Below are positions 1 through 8,150 of a DNA stretch of 64,000 nt, one piece after another. Position numbers and translations under genes: made by a program. The stretch's first letter is position 1; each line of letters begins with the position of its first letter. The stretch is from positions 124,001 through 188,000 of the forward strand of contig NZ_PDLY01000003.1 in the NCBI RefSeq assembly GCF_014048465.1, written 5' to 3'. Source of the stretch: Bombella mellum (GTDB taxonomy: Bacteria > Pseudomonadota > Alphaproteobacteria > Acetobacterales > Acetobacteraceae). Under the pieces are notes generated by a model. The model made no database searches. It had not been told where the DNA came from and saw only the letters and a program-made list of their open reading frames with translations.

Positions 1-726
1 ACCTATACGGGCATTTTTGACCAGATACGCAGGCTCTTCGCCGCAACGGAAGCCGCCCGCAGGGCGAAGCTGGATGAAAGCTGCTTCAGCTTCAATGTGG
101 CCAAGGGGCGGTGCCCGCATTGCGAGGGGTTGGGGACGGTCTCGGTCGGTCTGCTCTTCATGCCCGGTGTGGAGGCTCCCTGTCCGGTCTGTCATGGAGC
201 ACGCTACAGGGATGAGGTGCTGGCCATCACGCTGCGGGAGAAGAACATCGCCGACGTGCTGGCCATGACCGTGGAGGAGGCCTGTACCTTCTTTGCTGGA
301 GAAGGGGCACTGGCCCGTGGGCTGGAAACGCTGGAGCAGTCTGGCCTTGGCTATCTCCGTCTTGGCCAGCCTGCACCGGAACTGTCCGGTGGTGAGGCGC
401 AGCGGCTCAAACTGGCAACGGAACTGCAGAAGCGGCGGCCCGCCCCCATGCTGTATGTTCTGGATGAACCCACGACCGGCCTGCATCCTTCTGATACGGA
501 CAGGCTGCTGGGCCAGCTCCAGACACTGGTGGAGCAGGGGCACAGTGTGGTCGTGACCGAACATAACATGCGTGTGGCGGCGGCGAGTGACTGGGTGATC
601 GACATTGGCCCCGGTAGTGGGGAGAAGGGCGGGAAGATCATTGCCTCCGGCCCGCCGGAGGAGGTGGCTAGGACCCCTGAAAGCCGGACAGGGCCGTATC
701 TGCGGGAGGTGCTGGCCGGGGAGTGA
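1..726 (+). CDS. UvrA-like excinuclease ATPase, C-terminal part (5' truncated by window edge)
   Basis: The reading frame is open from base 1, so only the C-terminal ~241 residues are present. They hold the CxxC...CxxC zinc module typical of UvrA (CPHC and CPVC), the ABC signature LSGGEAQR, the Walker B stretch VLDEPTTGLHP and the switch-histidine region VVTEHNM. UvrA dimers scan DNA for lesions in nucleotide excision repair. The ending (MRVAAASDWVIDIGPGSG) reads more like the shorter UvrA2-type paralogues than E. coli-type UvrA; this is a judgement by eye. It is convergent with the alcohol dehydrogenase gene and unrelated to the flagellar genes. Confidence 0.85.
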   Translation, partial: TYTGIFDQIRRLFAATEAARRAKLDESCFSFNVAKGRCPHCEGLGTVSVGLLFMPGVEAPCPVCHGARYRDEVLAITLREKNIADVLAMTVEEACTFFAGEGALARGLETLEQSGLGYLRLGQPAPELSGGEAQRLKLATELQKRRPAPMLYVLDEPTTGLHPSDTDRLLGQLQTLVEQGHSVVVTEHNMRVAAASDWVIDIGPGSGEKGGKIIASGPPEEVARTPESRTGPYLREVLAGE

Positions 727-769
727 CGGGGTGGCCCCGCCGGGGTCTGGTCCTGGTGGGGCTGGTCGG

Positions 770-1837
770 TCAGTCGGTCTTCAGTGTGGTCATGTCGATC
801 ACGAAGCGGTAGTGCGTGTCGCCCTGTTCCAGCTGGCGGAAAGCCTCGTTGATGTCCTGAATGGCGATGGTTTTCGTGTCGGGCAGGATGTTTTTGCGGG
901 CACAGAAGTCCAGAAGCTCCTGCGTTTCACGGATGCCCCCGGCGAGCGAGCTGGTGATATTGCGGCGGCCATAGACCAGCGGCAGGGTTGAGAGTGCCGG
1001 TATGGGGCCGACCTGCCCGACAAGGGAGATCGTGCCGTCCACATCCAGCAGGGAAAGGTAGGGGTTGATGTCATGCTCCACCGGGATGGTGTCGATGATG
1101 AGGTCAAAACGGCTGGCTGCCTCCTGCATAGCTTTTTCATCGCCAGAGGCGAGAAAGCTGTCTGCCCCTAGGGCGAGGGCTTCCTGTTCTTTCTTCCCGC
1201 TGCGTGAAAGGACGGTGACTTCCGCTCCCAGGGCGGATGCCAGCTTCACGGCCATCTGGCCCAGCCCGCCAAGGCCGATGACGGCAACCCGTGATCCGGG
1301 ACCGGCACGCCATGTCCGCAGGGGGGACCATGTGGTGATGCCGGCACAGAGTAGCGGTGCCGCCCTGGAGGTATCCAGCCCGGCCGGTACTTTCAGGACG
1401 AATTCCTGCCGGGCGACGAGGTGCCTAGAATAGCCGCCCATGTTGGGAGTTCCGTCCACGGCATCAAGGCCACCATAGACCCCATTCATGCCGATGGGGT
1501 GTTTCCCGCCCTCACGGCAATATTGTTCCTCACCTTTGCGGCACTGGTCGCATGTCATGCAGCTGTCCACCATGCAGCCGACGGCAACGATGTCCCCGGC
1601 CCGGTGGCGGGTCACCTCCGGGCCGACCTCCAGCACGCAGCCGATGCTCTCGTGGCCGGGAATGGCCGGATAGGGCGTATGGCCCCAGTCATTGCGCACC
1701 CAGTGCAGATCGGAGTGACAGACCCCGCAATAGAGGACCTCCATCACCACGTCATTGGGGCGGGGATTGCGGCGGTCAAAATGGAGGGGGGCGAGAGGGG
1801 CCTCGGCAGAGGTGCAGGCAAAGCCAATGGTGCGCAT
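770..1837 (-). CDS. Zinc-dependent NAD(P) alcohol/aldehyde dehydrogenase (MDR family)
   Basis: A 355-residue medium-chain dehydrogenase/reductase. Near the N-terminus it has the catalytic-zinc cysteine in YCGVCHSD and the GHE motif (PGHESIG). The structural-zinc cysteine cluster is CMTCDQCRKGEEQYC, and the Rossmann motif is GLGGLGQMAVK. The SRSGKK stretch after the nucleotide-binding beta strand suggests NADP(H) preference. The overall pattern matches the YahK/cinnamyl-alcohol-dehydrogenase branch, which reduces or oxidises a broad set of aldehydes and alcohols. It is the last gene of a reverse-strand run with an AraC-type regulator and an MdaB-like quinone reductase, a context that suggests inducible reactive-aldehyde or quinone detoxification. 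The substrate cannot be read from sequence. Confidence 0.9.
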   Translation of the reverse strand: MRTIGFACTSAEAPLAPLHFDRRNPRPNDVVMEVLYCGVCHSDLHWVRNDWGHTPYPAIPGHESIGCVLEVGPEVTRHRAGDIVAVGCMVDSCMTCDQCRKGEEQYCREGGKHPIGMNGVYGGLDAVDGTPNMGGYSRHLVARQEFVLKVPAGLDTSRAAPLLCAGITTWSPLRTWRAGPGSRVAVIGLGGLGQMAVKLASALGAEVTVLSRSGKKEQEALALGADSFLASGDEKAMQEAASRFDLIIDTIPVEHDINPYLSLLDVDGTISLVGQVGPIPALSTLPLVYGRRNITSSLAGGIRETQELLDFCARKNILPDTKTIAIQDINEAFRQLEQGDTHYRFVIDMTTLKTD

Positions 1838-1927
1838 GGGATCATCCTTCCCTGAAGAGCGGCGATTGAACGGGCCGGCTGCGAGCCTATGGAACGTTAA
1901 TCTTCCAGGAGGGATGGCAGGTCTGCT

Positions 1928-2884
1928 TCAGAACCACACATCTTCATGCTGGGCCGTATAGGCATCCACGCCCATGCGGCGGATGTGCTGGAGGTCGGCC
2001 TGGGGCGGGCGGCCGAAGGTTTTCCTGTACTCACGGCTGAACTGGGAGGGACTGTCATACCCTACCTGAAAGCCTGCGCTGGCAGCGCCCATCTCTTCAT
2101 GTACCATGAGGCGGCGTGCTTCCTGCAGGCGCAGCTTCGTGCGGTACTGGAGGGGCGTCATGCCTGTCAGCTCTCCGAAACGTTTGTAGAAGCTGGACTG
2201 GCCCATCCCGGCGATCTTCACTAGCGTGCCGATCTCGAACCGTTCCTGAAAATGGTGGCGCAGATGGATGATGGCCCTGTTGATGCGGGAGAGGTCACTC
2301 TGGAGGTGGGCCGTTTCCTGAAGAACATGGCCCTGCTGGCCATGAAGAAAGAGATAGAGGAGTTCCTTCTTGTAGAGCTGCGCCAGAAATTTCTGGTCGC
2401 CGTTCCGGGCGAGCAGCCCGACCAGCCGCAGCAGGGCATCCAGCAGGTCGTCGGTGATCTGGCTCACTCCCATGGCGGATATGGGAGAGCTGTTTTCCTT
2501 CCGGAGGGCCAGTTTCCGGGCCTGACGGCTGAGGGCGGACTGGCTCTCCCGGAGGAGCTGCTCCATCTCCGTGGAGGAGAAGCTGATGCACAGGGCCAGA
2601 TAAGGTCTTTCCGCCGAGGCCCGGGTGATCTGGCCGGAGACGGGCAGGTCCAGCGTGGAGATCAGATACTCGCCCTCGTCATAGGGCAGGGGCTGCTCAT
2701 GAAGGTGAAGGATTTTCTGCCCCTGCACGACGATGTAGATGCGGGGTTCGTAAACGACCAGAACGGGGTCGGTCACGGTCTCGGTACGATAGAGGGTCAG
2801 GAAGTCGAAGGCCGTATGGGTGACCTTGTCAGGGCAGTGGTGGATCACGGCGTCCTGAAGGGCGGAAAGCTGGCTATGTGACAT
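1928..2884 (-). CDS. AraC-family transcriptional regulator (YqhC-like)
   Basis: A 318-residue protein. The N-terminal half is the cupin-like sensor domain seen in the YqhC subgroup (YIVVQGQKILHL, then a LISTLDLPVSGQI stretch). The C-terminal ~100 residues carry the two AraC helix-turn-helix motifs (LVKIAGMGQSSFYKRFGELTG and the GYDSPSQFSREYRKTFGRPP region). Family members of this type activate neighbouring oxidoreductase genes in response to aldehydes. It sits between mdaB-like and alcohol dehydrogenase genes on the same strand with gaps of 45 and 90 bases, so autoregulation of the trio is plausible. The start ATG follows a purine-rich stretch. Confidence 0.88.
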   Translation of the reverse strand: MSHSQLSALQDAVIHHCPDKVTHTAFDFLTLYRTETVTDPVLVVYEPRIYIVVQGQKILHLHEQPLPYDEGEYLISTLDLPVSGQITRASAERPYLALCISFSSTEMEQLLRESQSALSRQARKLALRKENSSPISAMGVSQITDDLLDALLRLVGLLARNGDQKFLAQLYKKELLYLFLHGQQGHVLQETAHLQSDLSRINRAIIHLRHHFQERFEIGTLVKIAGMGQSSFYKRFGELTGMTPLQYRTKLRLQEARRLMVHEEMGAASAGFQVGYDSPSQFSREYRKTFGRPPQADLQHIRRMGVDAYTAQHEDVWF

Positions 2885-2929
2885 GATGCTCTCTTTACTG
2901 CTTCAGGGTCGTTCCGGCCCGAGGGCAGG

Positions 2930-3514
2930 TCACCGGAGGATGACCTGTTCGATATGGTGCCGGTAGGCCGTTTTGATGCCTTCCACGTCCGGATTCTTCA
3001 TCACGTCTGTTGCGAGAAAGGTCGGCAGGCGGTCCATGCCGAGGAAGGCATGGGCCCGGTAGAACGGGAAAAGCACGGCATCAATGCCACCGCCGCCGAA
3101 AAACTGGGCATCGTCTTCGAAGGCCTCGAGAGGGGCGTTCCATGTGGTCGAGACCATGAAGCGTTTGCCTTGGAGGAGGCCGCCGGAGCCATAATGTTTT
3201 GAAGGATCGTGACGGCTGCGGCCGTCGCTGCTGTAAAACAGGCCATGAGCCTGCGTGAAGACCTCATCCATGTATTTCTTCAGGGGCCACGGCGTGCCCA
3301 TCCACCATCCCGGAAACTGGTAGATGATGATGTCCGCTTTCAGGATGGCCTTGATCTCGCCTTCCGTATCATAGCCTTCATCAATGATGGTCTGGCCGAC
3401 TCCAAAACCGGCTTCTTCAAGAAGGGAGGCCGCCAGAGTCTGGAGGGTGTGATTCAGCTTCCCCGAGGAGTGTGCGAAGGGTTTTGCACCATTGATGAGG
3501 TGAATGTGGGTCAT
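2930..3514 (-). CDS. mdaB: MdaB-like NAD(P)H:quinone oxidoreductase
   Basis: A 194-residue flavodoxin-fold protein of the modulator-of-drug-activity-B type. It begins with the beta-strand/FMN-phosphate region (HLINGAKPFAHSSGKLN), followed by YQFPGWWMGTPWPLKKYMDEV, the diagnostic substrate/FAD-contacting region of MdaB and related quinone reductases. The mid-protein GLLQGKRFMVSTTWNAP is also typical. Such enzymes make two-electron reductions of quinones and avoid semiquinone radicals. It is probably the first gene of the reverse-strand unit with the AraC regulator and alcohol dehydrogenase. The upstream gap (3515-3774) is AT-rich and shared with the divergent regulator gene. Confidence 0.85.
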   Translation of the reverse strand: MTHIHLINGAKPFAHSSGKLNHTLQTLAASLLEEAGFGVGQTIIDEGYDTEGEIKAILKADIIIYQFPGWWMGTPWPLKKYMDEVFTQAHGLFYSSDGRSRHDPSKHYGSGGLLQGKRFMVSTTWNAPLEAFEDDAQFFGGGGIDAVLFPFYRAHAFLGMDRLPTFLATDVMKNPDVEGIKTAYRHHIEQVILR

Positions 3515-3774
3515 GAAACGGGCTTCCGTGAGAGGTTTACAGAGATGTCCAGTTCATTAATCAGAGGGGGAGACGTCAAGGGAAAAATGGCGGTTTTTTC
3601 TGGCAGAAAGGCCATAAAATGGCCTTATGGAGGTAAGATTTTCGCCTGAAACAGTCCTTATTTAAAAGAATATTTTGATTGCATTTAAAATATGGAAGGC
3701 TATTTTAATGTCGTGTTAGCGTTAAGTCTTGATAACAGGGGGGATATGAAACGGTGACAAAAAGGAAAACTGCC

Positions 3775-4629
3775 ATGCGGTTGATTTGTGTCGGTGACAG
3801 CCCGAAGAATATGGACGGGCGTCCCTGTTCCACCCTGTCCGAAGCTGTCTCGGAAGGCGGCATCTTTCTGCGCATCTCCGGGCGGGAAGGTGTGCTCAGT
3901 GCCCTGCGTAACGACCAGTCGGATGTGGCGGTCATCCAGCAGACCAGCCCGGACCCCCTGCTGATCCGGACGATCCGCAACAACCGCTTCAGCCTGCCGA
4001 TTCTGGTCATCGCCCGGAACCTGACATCACAGAATGTTGCCGAGGCCCTCGCTGCCGGTGCAGATGACTGCGTGCCCATCACGGTGGGACCGGTGGAGCT
4101 GCTGGCCCGGCTGAAGGCCATTGTCCGGCGTGTCATGGATCATGGCGTGACCAGCCAGATCATCACGGTCGGGCGGCTGACGGTGAAGGAGGACACCCGT
4201 GAGGTGCTGGTGGATGAGGAGCTTCTGCCGCTGACACAGGGTGAGTATGACATCATGTCCCTCATGGTGCGCCGTCGTGGCAGCCTGCTGAACAAGGCCG
4301 CCATCCTCTCCACCCTGTATGCGGGACGGGAGAAGCCCATCAGCAAGACCATCGACGTCATGGTCTGCCGCATCCGGCAGAAGCTGCGTGTCCGTGGCAT
4401 CCAGAAACCGTTCATCACGAGCTGGGGTATGGGATACCGCCTGAATGAGGAGGCCTTCCTGCCGCTGGGCGCACGGGCGGAGGATGAATGCGCCCCCGTC
4501 CAGCCGGCGATGCGTGAGGCCAGCATGCCGGTCTCGGCCGGTTTTGGCGTGACGGCAGCCATGGCGGAAAAGGCCGAAGGGCGTGATGCCGTAGAAAAGG
4601 CTGCCAGACAGCCCGAACCCCAGGCCTGA
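3775..4629 (+). CDS. OmpR-family flagellar regulator with degenerate receiver (FtcR/Rem/CtrA-like)
   Basis: A 284-residue protein: an N-terminal receiver-like fold (~1-115), a winged-helix DNA-binding domain (~125-225: LTQGEYDIMSLMVRRRGSLLN through WGMGYRLNEE) and a low-complexity tail. The winged helix resembles CtrA (IDVMVCRIRQKLR). The receiver lacks the phospho-acceptor: the position expected to be Asp is Gln55 in VAVIQQTSPD, and the conserved Lys is also missing (DDCVPITVGP). It therefore probably works without phosphorylation, as do the flagellar regulators FtcR (Brucella) and Rem (Sinorhizobium). A GTG at 3754 is an alternative start; the ATG at 3775 is preferred because it has AAGGA 8 bases upstream and gives a CtrA-like N-terminus. 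It lies directly upstream of fliL-fliM. Confidence 0.8.
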   Translation: MRLICVGDSPKNMDGRPCSTLSEAVSEGGIFLRISGREGVLSALRNDQSDVAVIQQTSPDPLLIRTIRNNRFSLPILVIARNLTSQNVAEALAAGADDCVPITVGPVELLARLKAIVRRVMDHGVTSQIITVGRLTVKEDTREVLVDEELLPLTQGEYDIMSLMVRRRGSLLNKAAILSTLYAGREKPISKTIDVMVCRIRQKLRVRGIQKPFITSWGMGYRLNEEAFLPLGARAEDECAPVQPAMREASMPVSAGFGVTAAMAEKAEGRDAVEKAARQPEPQA

Positions 4630-4646
4630 GAACGGAGCGGAACCGT

Positions 4647-5174
4647 ATGAGTGATGAGGCGACCACTCCGGACGCTGGGGGAGACGGAACGGCAGCCCAG
4701 GGCGAGGGCAGGAAAGGTTTCTCCAGGAAGAAACTGCTCCTGCTCGTGGTCCTTCCCCTGCTTCTGATCGGCGGGGGCGTGGGGGCCTGGCAGGCCCATC
4801 TCCTGCCGTTCGGTGGCGGTGGAAAACCGGCGGCCAAGGCAGCGGTGGCAGAGAACAGGGAGGCGGCCTCGCACCGTCTCCTTCTCTCCGTTCCGTCGGC
4901 CACGGCCAATCTGGACAACGGGGCCGGACGGACGGTGTACGTCAAGATGACGGCCAGCGTCGAGGTGGAAGGGGCGGACACCCTGGCCACCCTGCAGGGG
5001 CGGATTCCGGAAGTGCAGGACATCTTCCAGACATACCTGCATGAGAGCCGCCCGCAGGACCTGCATGGCAGCGGTTTCTACCGGCTGCGCGAGGCCCTGC
5101 TGAGACGCCTGCGGGTGGCTTTTGCCCCGCTGAACGTCACCAACATTTACATCACGGAACTTCTAACCCAGTAA
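4647..5174 (+). CDS. fliL: Flagellar basal-body-associated protein FliL
   Basis: A 175-residue single-pass inner-membrane protein. A basic cytoplasmic N-terminus (GRKGFSRKK) is followed by a membrane segment at ~residues 29-47 (LLLLVVLPLLLIGGGVG) and a periplasmic domain with the FliL pattern RTVYVKMTASVEVE...RIPEVQDIFQTYL. FliL surrounds the stator at the basal body and supports torque and stator activation. The gene is 17 bases after the regulator and just upstream of fliM, the usual fliL-fliM pairing. A Gly/Ala-rich linker joins membrane segment and domain. Confidence 0.92.
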   Translation: MSDEATTPDAGGDGTAAQGEGRKGFSRKKLLLLVVLPLLLIGGGVGAWQAHLLPFGGGGKPAAKAAVAENREAASHRLLLSVPSATANLDNGAGRTVYVKMTASVEVEGADTLATLQGRIPEVQDIFQTYLHESRPQDLHGSGFYRLREALLRRLRVAFAPLNVTNIYITELLTQ

Positions 5175-5190
5175 GGTGGACTTGGACCCA

Positions 5191-6414
5191 ATGGCGGATG
5201 AAGATGAGCAGGCACAGGCCGGTCGGTCTGGCCTGACAGAAGGGCCGGACGCACAGGAGACGCCCGGCCCGGATACAGCCGCACAGGACGCCCCGGCAGA
5301 GGAGGAGACACCCTCTGCCGGGGCCGACGTGCATGAGGGCAGTGATGGTGAAGAGGACGGCCATGCGCTGGACCAGTCCGCCATCGATGCCATGCTGGGC
5401 AATGCGTTTTCCGGCTCCGCAATGCGGGAGGAAAGCGGGATGGAACGCATCATCAAGGCCGGTTTCGTGGCCTATGAGCGTATGCCCATGCTGGAGAACG
5501 TGTTCGACCGGCTGGTGCGTTTCCTGTCCTCGACATTGCGTGGCTTCACGAATGACAATGTCGACATCACCATGGAGAACATGCGGTCCCTGCGCTTCGG
5601 GGACTATATGGGGGAGGTGCCGTCTTCCTCTCTGTTTTCCGTCTTCCGGGCGGAGCCGTGGCAGAATTACGGGCTGGTGGTCGTGGATTCGTCCCTGTCC
5701 TATTCCATAGTGGACATACTGATGGGAGGGGAGCGGGGAGCCGGCCCCAAGATCATCGAGAATCGCCCCCACACGGCCCTGGAAAGGGCCCTCATAGAGA
5801 AACTGATCGTCATCACGCTGGCGGACCTGTCCGAGGCGTTTGCCCCTGTAGGCAAGGTGGACCTCTCGTTCGAGCGGCTGGAAATCAGCTCCAGCCTTGC
5901 GGTGATCGCACGGCCTTCCAATGCGGCCATTGCGGCCCGTTTTCACATCGACATGGGGGACCGCAGCGGGGACATGGACATCGTCATCCCCTATGCCACG
6001 TTGGAACCCGTGCGGGAGAAGCTGTCCCAGCAGTTCATGGGTGAGAATTTCGGCAACGATTCCATCTGGGAGAATCACCTCATTTCCGAGATCATGGAAA
6101 CGAGCGTCACCGTCTCGACCGTGTTCGAGACGGCATCATTTCCGCTGTCACAGATTCTGGCCCTGAAGAAAGGGAGCGTTCTCCATCTTCCCAGCAAGGG
6201 GGAGACACCACATCACGTGAGGATGGAATGTGACGGGACACCGATTTTTGAAGGCACTCTGGGGCGGCTGAACCGGATGCAGGCCGTCCGGATCGATCAG
6301 AGGCTCATTCCGCTGGAGGATGATCTGACGCCGGAACTTCTGGCCTCTCTCGGTTCCGCCTCGGTGGATCATCATGCAGCGGAGCAGGGGGGACATCATG
6401 CTTCTGAAAAATAG
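5191..6414 (+). CDS. fliM: Flagellar motor switch protein FliM
   Basis: A 407-residue C-ring protein. An acidic low-complexity N-terminal region (~1-65) precedes the conserved start of the middle domain (LDQSAIDAMLGNA). The middle CheC-like domain (LRGFTNDNVDITMENMRSLRFGDYM onward) and the C-terminal SPOA domain (LKKGSVLHLPSKGETP) follow. FliM links FliG and FliN and receives CheY-P. The acidic extension places the usual N-terminal CheY-binding peptide out of its normal position, and I see no clear copy of it. A GTG at 5176 is an alternative start; the ATG at 5191 has AAGGTGG upstream and is preferred. The next gene overlaps its 3' end. Confidence 0.93.
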   Translation: MADEDEQAQAGRSGLTEGPDAQETPGPDTAAQDAPAEEETPSAGADVHEGSDGEEDGHALDQSAIDAMLGNAFSGSAMREESGMERIIKAGFVAYERMPMLENVFDRLVRFLSSTLRGFTNDNVDITMENMRSLRFGDYMGEVPSSSLFSVFRAEPWQNYGLVVVDSSLSYSIVDILMGGERGAGPKIIENRPHTALERALIEKLIVITLADLSEAFAPVGKVDLSFERLEISSSLAVIARPSNAAIAARFHIDMGDRSGDMDIVIPYATLEPVREKLSQQFMGENFGNDSIWENHLISEIMETSVTVSTVFETASFPLSQILALKKGSVLHLPSKGETPHHVRMECDGTPIFEGTLGRLNRMQAVRIDQRLIPLEDDLTPELLASLGSASVDHHAAEQGGHHASEK

Positions 6415-6970
6415 TCAGCTCATCATCGAGATCATCCTGATGGTCGTCCTGATCGCCGGGATCATCAGCTCCCGCCTGATCGTCAGGAGGCTGAACGTCA
6501 TCCGGGAATCCTACAAGGCCCTCAATGAGATGGTGGCCACGCTGGATGCCTCGACGGAACAGATGAACCACATGTTCGAGCGTGTCCGTCATGAGGTCAC
6601 CCAGGGGGACAGGCGGCTGTCCGTCCTTCTGGAGCGTGCCCGCAATGCCGAGGAAGACCTGACGGACCAGCAGAAGATGACCAGAGAGACGGCCGATTCC
6701 CTTGCCGGTCTCCTGGAGCGGTCGGAGCGGCAGGAAGCCGGGCTGGGCAGCACGATGGAGTCGGCCAGGGAGCTGATGCGGCAGCTGGAAGAGGAGATCG
6801 TGAGGCAGAAGGAGGCTTTCGAGCAGGCAAAAGCCAGAGTGGAGGAGAGTGCCGTACAGGAGACCGGGGCCGGACCGCATTTCTCGGATGAGATCGCCAT
6901 GCCGGTACCGGGGCGTCTGCTCAGCCCCCGGCCTTACCTGCGGCAGCGTGCCGGAGGTGGACAGGAATAG
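6398..6970 (+). CDS. DUF6468-type flagellar membrane/coiled-coil protein
   Basis: A 190-residue protein starting inside the end of fliM, with a strong purine-rich ribosome-binding site (AGGGGGG) 5-10 bases before the ATG. One N-terminal membrane segment (residues ~6-24, LIIEIILMVVLIAGIISS) is followed by a long, highly charged coiled coil (~35-150) and a short Pro/Arg-rich tail. This layout matches the DUF6468 proteins found after fliM in alphaproteobacterial flagellar operons. Their role is not established; a scaffold or positioning function near the C-ring is only a guess from topology and context. Confidence 0.7.
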   Translation: MLLKNSQLIIEIILMVVLIAGIISSRLIVRRLNVIRESYKALNEMVATLDASTEQMNHMFERVRHEVTQGDRRLSVLLERARNAEEDLTDQQKMTRETADSLAGLLERSERQEAGLGSTMESARELMRQLEEEIVRQKEAFEQAKARVEESAVQETGAGPHFSDEIAMPVPGRLLSPRPYLRQRAGGGQE

Positions 6971-6990
6971 GCCATGTCATCATGGTCTAT

Positions 6991-7000
6991 TTTAAGGTCA
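6991..7000 (+). promoter_or_regulatory. TAAGG-centred motif upstream of flagellin
   Basis: TTTAAGGTCA in the AT-rich leader ~95 bases before the flagellin start. Near-identical sequences occur before other flagellar operons (16711, 29621, 33426, 51339, 54145, 59257). A shared regulator site or promoter part is inferred, not shown. Confidence 0.3.
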
Positions 7001-7094
7001 TCCTTGTAAGAAACATGTAAAGTTTCTGTGGTTCTATGCATCTGTCAACGAAACGTCGTTGGTTTTCAATAAAGATGCGCAAGGAGAAAAGACC

Positions 7095-8057
7095 ATGAGT
7101 CTTTCCATCAATACCAACCAGTCCTCCATGGTTGCCCTGGAAACGCTGAACACGACACAGAGTGATCTGGCCAGCACGGAAAACGCCGTTTCTACTGGCA
7201 AGAAGGTTGCCAATGCTTCCGACAACCCGGCTGCCTTTGGTATTTCTTCCCAGATCGGTGGTGACATTGCTGGCCAGAGTGCCGTCAATGACGGCCTGAG
7301 CTACGCTTCCCAGATCGTCAGCTCCACCAACTCTGCTGCCAACAGCATCATCAAGGTCCTTCAGGATGTTCAGAACGCCGTGACCAGCGTCGGCAACAAC
7401 CTGGGCAACACGACATCCCTCGGCCAGCTCGACAAGGAGCTGACAGGGTACATGAAGACCATCGACACCATCGCCCGCAACGCCACGGTGAAGGGAATCA
7501 ACCTGCTGGCCGGCGGCACGACAGGCGGAACGGCTGACGGTCTTGGCATCAGTGCCAACCAGCTGACCTTCGTCAGCGGTCTTCAGGGTGACACACAGAC
7601 ACTGACCGGTTACGGCAGCCTCGTCTCCGCCACGACCGGTGCCAAGGGTGCTACCCTGACCGATGTTCTGGGCCTGACAGCCAACGGCACGGCCGGTTCT
7701 GACCCGACCGCCAACGTCTTCCTGACGGCCAGTGCCACGGGTGCTTCCCTGGCGTCCAATTCCACCGATCCGAAGGCAGCTGTTTCTGGCATGATCCAGA
7801 CGGTCCAGAAGGCCATCGTGGCCATGACGAACGTCACGTCTGACCTGGGTTCCAACCAGAAGACCATCGACTCCATGAGTGCCTATGGTCAGAAGTCTTC
7901 CGACTCCCTGACGGCAGCATCTGGTGCCCTGACGGATGCCGACATGTCCGCCGAGTCTGCCAAGCTGACCTCCCTGCAGACCAAGCAGTCCCTTGGCATC
8001 AAGTCTCTCTCCATTGCCAACGGTCAGTCCCAGAACATCCTGTCCCTGTTCCAGTAA
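7095..8057 (+). CDS. fliC: Flagellin
   Basis: A 320-residue alphaproteobacterial-type flagellin. The N-terminal D0/D1 helices (SLSINTNQSSMVALETLN, then STGKKVANASDNPAAFGIS) and the C-terminal D0 helix ending in SLSIANGQSQNILSLFQ are intact. The central region (~145-245) is short, Gly/Thr/Ser/Ala-rich, and would be the surface-exposed part and likely site of O-glycosylation. The start is set by AAGGAG nine bases before the ATG; an earlier ATG at 7059 lacks a site. It is transcribed alone between an AT-rich leader and a strong terminator at 8108-8141, as expected for a highly expressed gene. It is convergent with two GT8 glycosyltransferase genes. Confidence 0.95.
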   Translation: MSLSINTNQSSMVALETLNTTQSDLASTENAVSTGKKVANASDNPAAFGISSQIGGDIAGQSAVNDGLSYASQIVSSTNSAANSIIKVLQDVQNAVTSVGNNLGNTTSLGQLDKELTGYMKTIDTIARNATVKGINLLAGGTTGGTADGLGISANQLTFVSGLQGDTQTLTGYGSLVSATTGAKGATLTDVLGLTANGTAGSDPTANVFLTASATGASLASNSTDPKAAVSGMIQTVQKAIVAMTNVTSDLGSNQKTIDSMSAYGQKSSDSLTAASGALTDADMSAESAKLTSLQTKQSLGIKSLSIANGQSQNILSLFQ

Positions 8058-8107
8058 TGGGGGATGGTCCGGCCCTCCGGGGTCGGGCTTTTCAGGTAAG
8101 GTCATGG

Positions 8108-8141
8108 AAAACGCCATCGTGGAAACACGGTGGCGTTTTTT
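8108..8141 (+). terminator. Intrinsic terminator of flagellin
   Basis: A 14-bp stem (arms 8108-8121 and 8126-8139, one wobble pair) with a GAAA tetraloop, running into a T tract at 8136-8141. The opposite strand also has a short T run, so it may stop the convergent GT8 transcript too. Confidence 0.9.
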
Positions 8142-8150
8142 CGTGAGGTC

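Noticed and set aside
5152-6078. A 308-codon reverse frame across fliM
   Set aside because: Shadow of fliM; composition typical of antisense translations (His/Arg/Gly-rich).
7018-7025. TAAAGTTT resembling a sigma-28 -35 element before flagellin
   Set aside because: No GCCGATAA-like sequence follows at the right distance (7037-7044 reads TGCATCTG), so it is not a convincing sigma-28 promoter.
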